Shown here: positions 7,508 to 16,641 of the stretch, piece by piece | How the letters are laid out: each line of letters opens with the position of its first letter | Position numbering within the stretch: the stretch's first letter is position 1 | Source of the DNA: an uncultured Actinomycetes bacterium | GTDB lineage: Bacteria > Actinomycetota > Acidimicrobiia > Acidimicrobiales > Acidimicrobilacustridaceae | Reading direction: 5' to 3' | NCBI GenBank assembly: GCA_937876315.1 | Contig: CALEHQ010000028.1 | Span: 1 to 64,000, forward strand | DNA: 64,000 bases | Translations under genes and position numbers: made by a program | The notes under the pieces: generated by a model | What the model was told of the DNA's origin: nothing | Database searches by the model: none | The model's input: the letters and a program-made list of their open reading frames with translations, nothing else

Positions 7508-8419
7508 GTGATTGATGTGACTTCTCCACTGCCGCTTCCAGGGTCGCGCTTAATTGCTGGGCGCTCGGTTGGACCTTTGGGATTCGGCTGCTGGCGTCTG
7601 ACCACCTCGTCAACTGAAGAAGCGTCCCGTCTTGTGGAAGGAGCCGTTGACCTCGGGCTCACCCTGATCGACACTGCCGATGTCTATGGGCTTGATTGGG
7701 GCGGCACAGGATGGGGGACGTGTGAGGAGCGTCTTGGTGCGGTACTCGCCGCCCGATCCGGATTGCGTGAACGTATGTTTCTCGTCACGAAGGGAGGGAT
7801 CGTTCCTGGAGTTCCCTACGACAGCAGTGGTGACTACTTGACCTCAGCTTGTGAAGCGTCGTTACGCCGTTTGGGAGTCGAACATGTTGATCTCTTCATG
7901 GTTCATCGACCTGACCTTCTTTCGCATCCGGCCGATGTGGCCGAAACGCTGCAGTCGTTGCGCGACCGTGGACTCATTAGTGCGATCGGCGTTTCGAACC
8001 ACACCGTCTCGCAGGTTGAAGCGCTTCAGTCCTACTTGGACGAACCGGTAGCAGCGATTCAACCTGAGTTCTCGGTGGCCGCACTCGCAGCAATGCGCGA
8101 CGGTGTCCTTGATCAAGCGATGCAGCATCAATCTGCCGTGCTCTCGTGGAGCCCCTTGGCCGGCGGACGAGTACTAACCGGAGAAGGACTCCGTCTGGAG
8201 TTGATTGAAGTCCTTGATCGCATCGCTGCTGCCCACGACGTCGACCGCACGTCGATAGCGCTTTCGTTCGTGCTCGCTCATCCTGCCCAGCCCATCGTGC
8301 TTCTGGGTACGCAGCGACTCGATCGGATCGATGCAGCACGACAGGCACTCAACATTTCTCTGTCACGAGCCGAGTGGTTTTCGATCATCGAAGCGAGCGA
8401 GGGAGTGCCACTTCCTTGA
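7508..8419 (+). CDS. aldo/keto reductase family oxidoreductase
   Basis: A 303-residue TIM-barrel NADP-dependent reductase. The catalytic tetrad is visible as Asp and Tyr in LIDTADVYG, Lys in FLVTKGG, and His in DLFMVHRPD; GVSNHT and QPEFSVA are further family signatures, and LLGTQRLDRI matches the cofactor-binding region near the C-terminus. Substrates of this family are aldehydes, ketones or sugars. The GTG at 7508 is chosen because it is 7 nt behind a TAGCCT box and gives the normal length. Its stop overlaps the TTG start of the following luciferase-like gene by four bases, so the two are translationally coupled. It diverges from a Gfo/Idh/MocA gene. Confidence 0.9.
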   Translation: MIDVTSPLPLPGSRLIAGRSVGPLGFGCWRLTTSSTEEASRLVEGAVDLGLTLIDTADVYGLDWGGTGWGTCEERLGAVLAARSGLRERMFLVTKGGIVPGVPYDSSGDYLTSACEASLRRLGVEHVDLFMVHRPDLLSHPADVAETLQSLRDRGLISAIGVSNHTVSQVEALQSYLDEPVAAIQPEFSVAALAAMRDGVLDQAMQHQSAVLSWSPLAGGRVLTGEGLRLELIEVLDRIAAAHDVDRTSIALSFVLAHPAQPIVLLGTQRLDRIDAARQALNISLSRAEWFSIIEASEGVPLP

Positions 8420-9474
8420 CCCGCACCGGTGCACCGCTCGAGATGGCATGGTTCGCCGCGTTGTGCGATGACGACTATGAACAACTCGGTGTCGTTGACG
8501 AGCAACTCCTTAGTAGCCCAGAACATTGTGGCGACATCGTTCGTGCTGCCGATCAGAGCGGATTCGATTCGATCCTGATGCCATCGGGGTATGCGCTCGG
8601 TATCGATACGGTCACCTTCACTGCGGCGATTGCGTCATCGACCCGAAACATTCGCCCAATTGTGGCCGTACGCATGGGTGAGGTCTGGGTACCGACGCTG
8701 GCCCGTCAGTTGGCCACCCTCGACCACCTGCTTGATGGACGGTTGATCGTCAATGTGATCTCGAGCGAAATGCCGGGCGAGTCACTCGACGCTGAATCTC
8801 GGTATCAGCGCACCGTTGAGCACATGATTGCGCTGCGTACATTGCTCGACGGTGGGCGGTTGCAGGTCGACGGAGAGTGGCTTGGTGTCGATGTTGATCC
8901 ACCGCGTCTAACCACGGTGTCACGACAATGTCCGCCGCTGTATTTCGGCGGGCTCTCGGAGGCGGCCCGCGAAGTCGCCGCTCGCTGCGCAGACGTGTAT
9001 CTGATGTGGCCCGATACCTATGACCAGATTGCTGCGACCATTACCGATCTCCGCGCCCGAGCAGCACGGCACAACCGTGAGCTGCGATTCGGCTATCGCG
9101 TGCACGTTGTGGTGCGACCCACCGAAGCCGAAGCTCGAGTCGCTGCCGACTACCTCGTTTCTGGCCTCGATCCGGCTGTCGGAGATGCCATTCGTTCGCG
9201 TTCGCTCGACAGCACGTCAGTAGGAGTCAAAGCGCAGGCGGCGTTGCGCGTTGGCAGCGATGAAGATGGCTATGCGGAGCCGAATCTCTGGACCGGCATC
9301 GGACGCGCTCGCAGCGGTTGTGGTGCCGCCATTGTCGGATCTCCACGACAAGTGGCAGACAAGATCGAGTCCTATCGCGACCTCGGCATTGATACGTTCA
9401 TTCTGTCCGGATATCCGCACCTCGACGAATGTCGCCGATTCGCCGAACTGGTGCTGCCGCTTCTGAGGGCGTGA
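8416..9474 (+). CDS. luciferase-like flavin monooxygenase (SsuD-like)
   Basis: A 352-residue bacterial-luciferase-fold enzyme. PSGYALGIDTVTFTAAIAS, RPIVAVRMGEVW and ATLDHLLDGRLIVNVIS are the hallmark segments of the alkanesulfonate monooxygenase branch, which uses FMNH2 and oxygen to release sulfite from organosulfonates. Other members of the branch act on dimethyl sulfone or unrelated substrates, so sulfonate use is not certain. The TTG start overlaps the stop of the aldo/keto reductase (TTGA); an ATG at 8443 is an alternative start. No dedicated flavin reductase is adjacent; one occurs at 30500 in this window. Confidence 0.85.
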   Translation: MTRTGAPLEMAWFAALCDDDYEQLGVVDEQLLSSPEHCGDIVRAADQSGFDSILMPSGYALGIDTVTFTAAIASSTRNIRPIVAVRMGEVWVPTLARQLATLDHLLDGRLIVNVISSEMPGESLDAESRYQRTVEHMIALRTLLDGGRLQVDGEWLGVDVDPPRLTTVSRQCPPLYFGGLSEAAREVAARCADVYLMWPDTYDQIAATITDLRARAARHNRELRFGYRVHVVVRPTEAEARVAADYLVSGLDPAVGDAIRSRSLDSTSVGVKAQAALRVGSDEDGYAEPNLWTGIGRARSGCGAAIVGSPRQVADKIESYRDLGIDTFILSGYPHLDECRRFAELVLPLLRA

Positions 9475-9561
9475 GGCTTGACTAGTCCCGAGATTCGAGA
9501 TTGCCTCGGTTGACCAATCAGTGGGACTCGCGACTGGCTTCAACGACATAGCTCAGTGGCG

Positions 9562-11718
9562 TTAGTTGATGAGCGGGTCGCGCGGGAGTCCGAGGATGCG
9601 CTCACCGATTTGGTTGCGCTTGATCTCGGAGGTTCCACCGGCGATCGCCAAAGCGCGATGCATGAGTTGCAATGTGCCACCCATGAATCCTTCGTCTTCG
9701 AGGTAGACGCCAACGGGGCCAGCGAGTTCGAAAAGAATTGCCGCGGCTTCTTCTGCGTTTTCGGTGAGCAGAAGCTTGGTGACCGCTCCTTCTGGCCCGG
9801 GTTCACCACCGGCGACGGCCCGCTGTGCACTGCGCACGTTGAGGGTTTCGGCAGCTTGTGATCGAGCAGTGGCACGACCGATGCGACCAGCGCCGCCGGA
9901 GAGTCGTTCGGGGTTTGCATCGAACGGTGCAAGGAATGACGCCGGAGGAATGACCATCGCTCCGTCGCCGCTGCCGATGCTCACGCTTTCGTTGCCGAGC
10001 GTGCCACGAGCAACGGTCCAGCCGCCGTCGACGGGGCCGACGACATCGTCATCGGGAACGAAGACATCGTTGAAGAACACCTCGTTGAATTCGGCGCCAC
10101 CGTTGACCATGCGCAGTGGGCGAATCTCGACGCCCTCTGCGTGCATGTCGACAACCATGCAGGTGATGCCCTGATGCTTGGGCAGATCGGGGTTGGTGCG
10201 AACGGTAATGAGACCAAATGATGCAAGGTGGGCGCCGGTGGTCCAGACCTTCTGCCCATTGACGAGCCAACCGCCATCGACTCGTGTGGCCTTGGTCTTG
10301 ACGCCAGCGGCATCGGAACCGGCATCAGGCTCGCTGAACAGCTGGCACCAGATGAGTTCTTGGTTAAGCGCCGGCATGATCCAGCGGGCGAGCTGATCTT
10401 CGGTCGAGTGCTGCGTGAGTGTGAGGATGACCCAGCCGGTGATCTGGTAGCCGGGACGCTTTACGCCGGCTCGGTTGAACTCTTCTTCAATGACGAGCTG
10501 TTCAACTGCACTGGCAGCACGACCCCATGGCTTTGGCCAATGAGGAACCGCGTAGCCCGACGCAACGAGCGCACGAACGCGTTCATTGCCATCAAGATTC
10601 TTGACCGCTTCGATTGCAGCACGAGCCTCGGCACGGAACGCTTCGGCTTCGGGCGGGAGTTCCACGGCCCGGACGATCTTGACGTCCTTGCGGAGAAGGT
10701 TCGCGATGTCGATTGCGGCAGCTTCGGCATCTACCAGCGCCTCAATTGCAAGTGCGCGTCGCAGGTAGAGATGCGCGTCGTGTTCCCATGTGAATCCGAT
10801 GCCGCCGTGCACCTGAATGTTCATCTGCGCATTGCGGTCGCCGGCATGAGCTGCAGTAGCGGCTGCCATCGCCGCGGCGTAGGAGAACTGTTCGCCGCCG
10901 GCCGAAGCAGCACGGGCCGCGTCCCAAACTTCAGCAGTTGCGATTTCCGTTTCAACGAGCATGTTGGCGCAGTGATGCTTCACCGCTTGGAACATGGCAA
11001 TTGCTCGACCGAATTGCTGACGCTCGCGGGCGTAGTCAGCAGCCATGTCGGTGGTTGCACGAGCGACACCGGTTGCTTCAGCGGCCAGAAGAAGTCGTGC
11101 ATAATCAATAAGCGACTGAGCGCCCCCAGGGATGATGATCGCTTCAGCATCGTCGAACGTGACCTGCGCGCTGCGACGGGTGGGGTCGAGGTTGGTCATC
11201 GTGCGGATGTCGACGCCCTTCGCAGTCGCTTCCACGATCGCAAGGTCGTTTCCAACCGTGACGAGGATGAGGTTCGCGAGCGTTGCGCTGAGCACGCTGC
11301 GAGCGGTGCCTGCGATGGTGTTGGTCTTGGCGGAAAGATCGTCGCCGAATCCGATTCCAGCAACCACGCTTCCGTCAGCGAGTCCGGGAAGCAACTGAGC
11401 GGCAACATCGGCTGGGGCGGCAGCAACAATCGCGGCGCTCGCGATGACGGTGGACACGAACGGGCCAGGAGCAAGTCCCGATCCCATCTGCTCGACGACG
11501 ACAACAAGTTCGGGCATTCCGAAACCGGAACCGCCGTTCTCTTCAGGAATGTGAAGACCGAGCCATCCCAGCTCGGCAAGCGCAGACCAGACAGACGGCA
11601 TCGTCTCGGTCTTGGCTTCGAGCAGTTCGCGAGCTGCGTCGCGTGATGTGTGGCGTTCGAGGAAATCCGCAGTGACATCTGCCAGGGTGCGGTGGTCTTC
11701 GGTGATGGCGATCGACAT
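9562..11718 (-). CDS. two-domain acyl-CoA dehydrogenase (FadE34-like fusion)
   Basis: A 718-residue flavoprotein made of two complete acyl-CoA dehydrogenase modules in tandem. Module 1 (about 1-365) includes LGWLGLHIPEENGGSGFG and VHGGIGFTWEHDAHLYLRR; module 2 (about 375-718) includes CQLFSEPDAGSDAA, GQKVWTTGAHLA and IAGGTSEIKRNQIGERILGL. Mycobacterial FadE34, about 710 residues, has the same architecture and dehydrogenates steroid side-chain CoA thioesters, equivalent to alpha2-beta2 ChsE enzymes fused into one chain. The usual catalytic Glu position near the C-terminal GT motif reads AGGT, as in those steroid enzymes. ATG 11718 is preferred, with GGAG upstream. It is divergent from a luciferase-like oxidoreductase 93 nt away. 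Confidence 0.92.
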   Translation of the reverse strand: MSIAITEDHRTLADVTADFLERHTSRDAARELLEAKTETMPSVWSALAELGWLGLHIPEENGGSGFGMPELVVVVEQMGSGLAPGPFVSTVIASAAIVAAAPADVAAQLLPGLADGSVVAGIGFGDDLSAKTNTIAGTARSVLSATLANLILVTVGNDLAIVEATAKGVDIRTMTNLDPTRRSAQVTFDDAEAIIIPGGAQSLIDYARLLLAAEATGVARATTDMAADYARERQQFGRAIAMFQAVKHHCANMLVETEIATAEVWDAARAASAGGEQFSYAAAMAAATAAHAGDRNAQMNIQVHGGIGFTWEHDAHLYLRRALAIEALVDAEAAAIDIANLLRKDVKIVRAVELPPEAEAFRAEARAAIEAVKNLDGNERVRALVASGYAVPHWPKPWGRAASAVEQLVIEEEFNRAGVKRPGYQITGWVILTLTQHSTEDQLARWIMPALNQELIWCQLFSEPDAGSDAAGVKTKATRVDGGWLVNGQKVWTTGAHLASFGLITVRTNPDLPKHQGITCMVVDMHAEGVEIRPLRMVNGGAEFNEVFFNDVFVPDDDVVGPVDGGWTVARGTLGNESVSIGSGDGAMVIPPASFLAPFDANPERLSGGAGRIGRATARSQAAETLNVRSAQRAVAGGEPGPEGAVTKLLLTENAEEAAAILFELAGPVGVYLEDEGFMGGTLQLMHRALAIAGGTSEIKRNQIGERILGLPRDPLIN

Positions 11719-11811
11719 TCGGGTGCGCTCCAAAGAGGGAAGTGTGACTGCGGCAGCGTACCCACCCATCGGCGGTTAGGCCTATGTGGGCGGAGGGGTC
11801 AGAATGGCGCC

Positions 11812-12786
11812 ATGAAGACCGATGCGATCATCCACGGGAATCTCGCCGATGCGGCGGCCGCTATTCGGCGGGCAGAGGACGCAGGGTTTGATGGTGTCGT
11901 CTCAGTCGAGATTTCCCACGATCCGTTCCTGCCGCTCACATTGGGCGCTGCTGCCACTGAAAGGGTTGATCTCATCACGGGCATCGCTGTCGCCTTCGCC
12001 CGTAACCCAATGAATGCGGCGGTCATTGCCAACGACATCAATCGCCTGTCGAACGGGCGGTTCATCCTCGGTCTGGGCAGTCAGATCAAACCTCACATCA
12101 CCAAGAGATTTTCGATGCCGTGGTCTGACCCCGCAGCACGAATGCGCGAGTTCGTTCTTGCCATCCGTGCCATATGGGAATCATGGAATGAAGGAACGCC
12201 TCTTGCGTTTCGGGGCGATTACTACCGCCACACGTTGATGACGCCCATGTTTGATCAGGGTCCGAGTGAATGTGGAGATCCGCGCATTTTCGTCGCTGCG
12301 GTAGGTCCCGGTATGACGACCGTTGCCGGTGAAGTCGCCGATGGGTTGATGGCTCACGGCTTCACCACGCCGAGCTATTTACGTGACGTCACGATGGTGA
12401 ATCTGGCGAAAGGACTCGAACGGTCTGCTCGGTCACGAACCGATGTTGAAGTGACCATCCCGATCATGTCGGCAGTGGGCCGAGACGATGCCGAGATTGC
12501 GCCGAAGCTGGCAGCAGTTCGGCAGCAACTCGCGTTTTATGGTTCGACGCCTGCCTATCGCGGCGTTCTTGAACATCACGGGTGGGGCGATGTTGGTGAT
12601 GAACTCAACCGACTTTCAAAGCAGGGTCAATGGGTGGCGATGGGTGACTTAATTACCGATGAGATGCTTCGGGAATTTGCTGTAATTGGCGATCTTGAGT
12701 CGGTAAGTTCTGAGATCGAGCAAAAATTCGGGGGACTTGTAGATCGCGTCCAAATGGGTCTCAGCGATAAGCCGTTAAAGATCTGA
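11812..12786 (+). CDS. F420-dependent-type luciferase-like oxidoreductase
   Basis: A 324-residue luciferase-fold protein: AAAIRRAEDAGFDGVVSVE, then ERVDLITGIAVAFARNP and NRLSNGRFILGLGSQIKPH, which match actinobacterial F420-dependent oxidoreductases of the TIGR03617 kind. Cofactor and substrate are inferred from family only. It is a single gene between divergent fadE and the SnoaL-nitroreductase fusion. The ATG at 11812 follows a CAGAAT box by 6 nt, so a leaderless message is possible. Its neighbours indicate a role in breakdown of a larger carbon skeleton, perhaps steroid-like, but that is an inference. Confidence 0.85.
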   Translation: MKTDAIIHGNLADAAAAIRRAEDAGFDGVVSVEISHDPFLPLTLGAAATERVDLITGIAVAFARNPMNAAVIANDINRLSNGRFILGLGSQIKPHITKRFSMPWSDPAARMREFVLAIRAIWESWNEGTPLAFRGDYYRHTLMTPMFDQGPSECGDPRIFVAAVGPGMTTVAGEVADGLMAHGFTTPSYLRDVTMVNLAKGLERSARSRTDVEVTIPIMSAVGRDDAEIAPKLAAVRQQLAFYGSTPAYRGVLEHHGWGDVGDELNRLSKQGQWVAMGDLITDEMLREFAVIGDLESVSSEIEQKFGGLVDRVQMGLSDKPLKI

Positions 12787-12853
12787 TTCCTCGCTCCGCA
12801 GTACGCTCGCTGTGTAGGTGACGGCATCGTCGCCGCTTTGTTGGGGGAATCAA

Positions 12854-13972
12854 GTGAGCGATCGCAATAAATCCGCAGTCGAGCAGTTCTTTGTCGCAGG
12901 ACGCGAGGTCGACCGTCTGTCGTTCATGACTGAAGACATCGAGTGGTGGAACGGTCTTGGAAAGTTTCCCGCTGCGCCCGGACAAACAGTGTTTCGAGGC
13001 AAAGATGAAGTTGGAGCGCGCATATTGGGACGGGCGCCCTCTCCGCCGCAACCGAACGGCCGACGAATCGATCGGTATGACTTGTCGACCATCAGCTTTC
13101 ACGATGTACACACCATTTCTGATGGGCCGTACGTCTTCCGTCAACACCTCTATAAGGCGACGACCATCGGCGGGAAGCCCTACGAAAACGTTTACGGGTT
13201 TCTCTTTCGCTTCACCGAAGACGGTCTCATCGACCGAATCTGGGAACACTGGGGAACGTTGAACGCGTACGAAACTTTGTTTCAGGGTCCGCTTGTCGTT
13301 CATGACCCCGACGAGATCCTGATGACGACGCCGTCGGTTCGGCAACGGCTTGATCTCGAACGTTCTGTTGACCGCGATGTCATTGCCGAGTGCATGGAGA
13401 TTGCGGTTCACGCGCCCAATGGGTCAAACCAGCAGCCATATCGATTCATTTTTGTTGACGACGATGAAACCAAAGCCAAACTCGCAGCGATCTATCGCGC
13501 TGCCATGGCTGACTTCGTCGGCCGTCCTCGTACTGATGCGGCTGAAGATCAAGTAGACCGCACGTCTGAAGCGCAAAAGCGCATCGCTCAAAGTGTTGCG
13601 TACCTCGCTGAGAATATTGAAAAGGTCCCGGTTCTCTGTGTTCCTGTCGTCGCTGGTCGGACTGATGGAAACGGGTCCGGGGCCCACGCCGATCGCACAT
13701 CCACCTTTTGGCAGGCGGGGCGTTGGGGTTCAGTCGTACCTGCACTGTGGTCGTTCATGCTTGCGCTTCGATCACGTGGACTTGGATCTGCTTGGACAAC
13801 GTTGACCTTGATCCGCGAGCGCGAAGTCGCCGAAGTCTTAGGCATTCCTTATGAGGAATGGATGCAAGTCGGGCTGTTCCCAATTGCTCACACAATCGGC
13901 ACGGATTTCCGTATCACCCCTCGCAAGCCCGCTGAAGAACTCACAAGATGGAATCAGTTCCGCAGTTCGTGA
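12854..13972 (+). CDS. SnoaL-like / nitroreductase fusion protein
   Basis: A 372-residue protein with two domains not usually joined. Residues 1-140 resemble a SnoaL/NTF2-like cone fold (NKSAVEQFFVAGREVDRLSF, then IEWWN and FLFRFTEDGLIDRIWEHW). From about 165 the chain is an FMN-dependent nitroreductase: ECMEIAVHAPNGSNQQPYRF is the FMN-binding entry motif, and LALRSRGLGSAWTTLTL with EVLGIPYEEW matches the C-terminal half. SnoaL domains bind small polyketide- or steroid-like molecules; nitroreductases use FMN or sometimes F420 for reductions. The fusion may deliver the ligand of one domain to the other. GTG 12854 is chosen for the GGGGGAA site upstream. Confidence 0.8.
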   Translation: MSDRNKSAVEQFFVAGREVDRLSFMTEDIEWWNGLGKFPAAPGQTVFRGKDEVGARILGRAPSPPQPNGRRIDRYDLSTISFHDVHTISDGPYVFRQHLYKATTIGGKPYENVYGFLFRFTEDGLIDRIWEHWGTLNAYETLFQGPLVVHDPDEILMTTPSVRQRLDLERSVDRDVIAECMEIAVHAPNGSNQQPYRFIFVDDDETKAKLAAIYRAAMADFVGRPRTDAAEDQVDRTSEAQKRIAQSVAYLAENIEKVPVLCVPVVAGRTDGNGSGAHADRTSTFWQAGRWGSVVPALWSFMLALRSRGLGSAWTTLTLIREREVAEVLGIPYEEWMQVGLFPIAHTIGTDFRITPRKPAEELTRWNQFRSS

Positions 13973-13979
13973 ACCTGGG

Positions 13980-14885
13980 TTAGGTCTCGAAAGGTAGGAG
14001 CGACTCAGCGAGAGCGCCGAGTTCGGCGTCGGGGTCAGCGTCTCCTACAAGGGGAATGATCACGAACTTTGATGCTCCAGCATCGATGAACTCGCCTAAG
14101 AGCGACGGAAGTTTCTCGCGCGTTGGTATGACCGAGCGCGGGTCGAGTCCTGGGCGGCGGCGTTCGATGACGTCAACAAATCGCTGGGGGAGCGGGCCGT
14201 CGGAATAGGAAATAAGCGCGCCGTAATGCTCATGGTCCATGGTGCGGCCGGACTCGCTCGCCGCCGCCTCGATGACAGGAATTGATTCCGCAACGTCAGC
14301 CGGCGAGCAGAACGATGGCAACCAACCGTCGCCGACTCGACCAACGCGACGGAGTTCGCTCGGGGCGATTCCCCCAAGCCAAACATCGAGTTGTGATTGT
14401 GTGGGTCTGGGCAATACCTGAACATCGTCAACAGAGAAAAACTCTCCGTGGTGTGAAATGACTTCGCCGGTCCAACACGCGCGCATGAGGGCGAGCGCTT
14501 CGTCATGGCGTCGACCACGTTCGCTGCGCTCGACGCCGAACGCGCGCTGCTCGGGTGGATCAACCGCGCCGAGTCCCACCGCAGGAAGAAAGCGTCCTCC
14601 GGAAAGAACATCAAGCGTTGCCATCTCTTTTGCCAAAATCACCGGGTTGCGACCAGGGAGGACCAGGACGGAAGTCCCGAGCTTCATTCGCGTCGTGCGA
14701 CCGGCGGCGATGGCCAGCGCAATCATTGGGTCGGGAGTCTCGGCCCCAATTCGCTCAGACATCCAGAGCGAGTCGAATCCAAGTGTTTCGCATCGATCAA
14801 CGATTGCGTTGAATCGAATGGGGTCTGCAGCCCCGGACAGGGTGCCGAGACCGATCCCCACTCGTACTTTCTTTGCGCCGCTCAT
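13980..14885 (-). CDS. F420-dependent-type luciferase-like oxidoreductase
   Basis: A 301-residue luciferase-fold enzyme. Signatures: VDRCETLGFDSLWMSERIG, TRMKLGTSVLVLPGRNP, KEMATLDVLSGGRFLPAVGL and the His-containing substrate region HHGEFFSVDDVQVLPRPTQ, with LDVWLGG in the middle. These are typical of actinobacterial F420-dependent enzymes, but cofactor use is not proven by sequence. It converges with the SnoaL-nitroreductase gene (7 nt between stops). The ATG at 14885 fits the family start (KKVRVGIGLGTL), with AAGGAT 6 nt or more upstream. It is the third luciferase-fold gene within 7 kb. Confidence 0.87.
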   Translation of the reverse strand: MSGAKKVRVGIGLGTLSGAADPIRFNAIVDRCETLGFDSLWMSERIGAETPDPMIALAIAAGRTTRMKLGTSVLVLPGRNPVILAKEMATLDVLSGGRFLPAVGLGAVDPPEQRAFGVERSERGRRHDEALALMRACWTGEVISHHGEFFSVDDVQVLPRPTQSQLDVWLGGIAPSELRRVGRVGDGWLPSFCSPADVAESIPVIEAAASESGRTMDHEHYGALISYSDGPLPQRFVDVIERRRPGLDPRSVIPTREKLPSLLGEFIDAGASKFVIIPLVGDADPDAELGALAESLLPFET

Positions 14886-14975
14886 GTGATGATCCTTGCA
14901 CCTCTGTCCTGAAACGAACGGGTCCCGGGCCAAGCGACCGCTGTGAGCGTGCTTAGCCGCGTACAGTCGTAGTTC

Positions 14976-16628
14976 TTGAACGCCCCCCGTTCCACCTTCG
15001 TTCGCATGGCACGTCTCACCGCGGTTCTCGTGGTGTCGATGGCTGTCCTCGCTGTTGCCGGTTGCTCAGGATCGAACGCGAGTCCGGCAGCGACGACCGA
15101 ATCCACCGATTCCGCGATTACTGCTCCTTCTGGACCGATTGATGGGGGCACGCTGGATATCGCGGTTGCTGCTGCTCCTTCGAAGTGGGCGCCGAACTCA
15201 GGACCGTGGACGACCGATGAACTGCAAGCGGCGCGAGCTGTCTATGACCGATTGATGGTTCGCGATTCCAATGATCAGCCTGTTCCCGAATTGCTTTCGA
15301 AAGCATCGGCGAATTCGAACTTTACGTCGTGGACGTTGGTGGTTCGCGAGGGCGTGACTTTTAGTGATGGATCTCCTCTCACCTCCGAAATCGTTGCGTT
15401 CAATTTGCGTGCTCAACAGGCAGATCCCTCAAACGCCGATCTCTTGGCTTCGATCTCCGCGATAACGACTCCTGACGCTCAAACCGTCGTTGTTTCGATG
15501 TTCACTCCGTGGTCGACATTCCCGCAATTGCTGACTACGCGATTGGGGACGATCGCTGCACCGGCAACGCTTCTTGGATTTGATCCGCGCCCCATCGGCA
15601 CCGGCCCGTTCGTGTGGTTTGGTGTTGATGAAGCGGGCATCACGATTGTTGTGAAAAATCCCACCTATTGGAAGAAAGGTCTGCCACACCTCGATGGAGT
15701 TCGTTTCCTTCCGATTCCCGAGGCTGCGGATCGGGTAACTGCTGCACTCGAAGGAAAGGTTGGAATGGTGGCGATCGATGAGCCCCGGCAGTTGCAGCGA
15801 CTCGAAACCGTTCCGAATCGCGAAGGCAAAATCACACTTCATGATGATCGAAATGCCGAACGACCAAAGGTAAACATTGCCTTCGAAACTGGTCGTGCGC
15901 CGTTTGATCGGATTTCCGCGCGCCGTGCGGTTGCACTTGCAACTGACCGCACCGAGATCCTTTCCAAAGCCTTCGCAGGGCAGGGTTCGATTGCGCGAGG
16001 AATGGTGAGCGACACCTCACCTTGGTTCGTTGACCATTCCCGTTCGGCGCGAGACCTCGATCGAGCGAGGAAGCAGGTTGAGGAGTACACGAAGGAGACT
16101 GGTGTTCCGTTAGCGTTCCGCCTCCTCGTGGCACCTGACACCACTCTTGAGCGTGTGGCCTCACTTTGGCGTGGTCAACTTGAAGAGGTAGGAATCGACA
16201 TGACAATTGATCTTGTCGACCCCCAGACGCTGTCACTCGCAGCTGTGTTGGGTCAGTTCCAAGCGATCTTGCAGGTCGGATTCGATTCCTCTCATCCCGA
16301 CGCCTACGAACCACTGTTCCGCGGAATACCCGCGCAACAATCTGTCGTGAGTGGAAACACAACCCGGTACATCAGTCCGCTTGTAACAAAGTCTTTCGCT
16401 GATGCCCGTACCACTGCAGACGTGACTCGTCAGGTTGATGATTACGGAACGATTCAGGAACAGGTCGCGATTGATATCCCGTATTTGTTCCTCGTACAGG
16501 TGCGAGAAGTTGTCGTGACCACGCCGAAATTGCGTGACGTCACGAACTGGTCAAGCGGTTCGGGCGCTGGGGGACTGGGCCAGGACGATGCAACGGTATC
16601 ACTGGCACAAATGTGGCTCGCTCGCTGA
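14976..16628 (+). CDS. family 5 extracellular solute-binding lipoprotein (peptide/oligo type)
   Basis: A 550-residue secreted lipoprotein of the SBP_bac_5 family, which captures oligopeptides, nickel complexes, opines or sugars for ABC import. The N-terminus has a basic start, hydrophobic stretch and lipobox LAVAGC (lipid-modified Cys near residue 29), followed by an Ala/Ser/Thr linker. Family motifs include FTSWTLVVREGVTFSDGSPL, PIGTGPFVW and NPTYW. No permease or ATPase gene is next to it, so it is an orphan or works with components elsewhere. The TTG at 14976 lies 8 nt after a TACAGT box; ATG 15006 is an equally good start that retains the signal peptide. Confidence 0.88.
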   Translation: MNAPRSTFVRMARLTAVLVVSMAVLAVAGCSGSNASPAATTESTDSAITAPSGPIDGGTLDIAVAAAPSKWAPNSGPWTTDELQAARAVYDRLMVRDSNDQPVPELLSKASANSNFTSWTLVVREGVTFSDGSPLTSEIVAFNLRAQQADPSNADLLASISAITTPDAQTVVVSMFTPWSTFPQLLTTRLGTIAAPATLLGFDPRPIGTGPFVWFGVDEAGITIVVKNPTYWKKGLPHLDGVRFLPIPEAADRVTAALEGKVGMVAIDEPRQLQRLETVPNREGKITLHDDRNAERPKVNIAFETGRAPFDRISARRAVALATDRTEILSKAFAGQGSIARGMVSDTSPWFVDHSRSARDLDRARKQVEEYTKETGVPLAFRLLVAPDTTLERVASLWRGQLEEVGIDMTIDLVDPQTLSLAAVLGQFQAILQVGFDSSHPDAYEPLFRGIPAQQSVVSGNTTRYISPLVTKSFADARTTADVTRQVDDYGTIQEQVAIDIPYLFLVQVREVVVTTPKLRDVTNWSSGSGAGGLGQDDATVSLAQMWLAR

Positions 16629-16641
16629 ACGAGACCCTGAA

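Noticed and set aside
10228-11646. Long open frame (472 codons) on the plus strand opposite fadE
   Set aside because: It is antisense to a fully recognisable acyl-CoA dehydrogenase and its product has no domain; long shadows are common in high-GC coding DNA.
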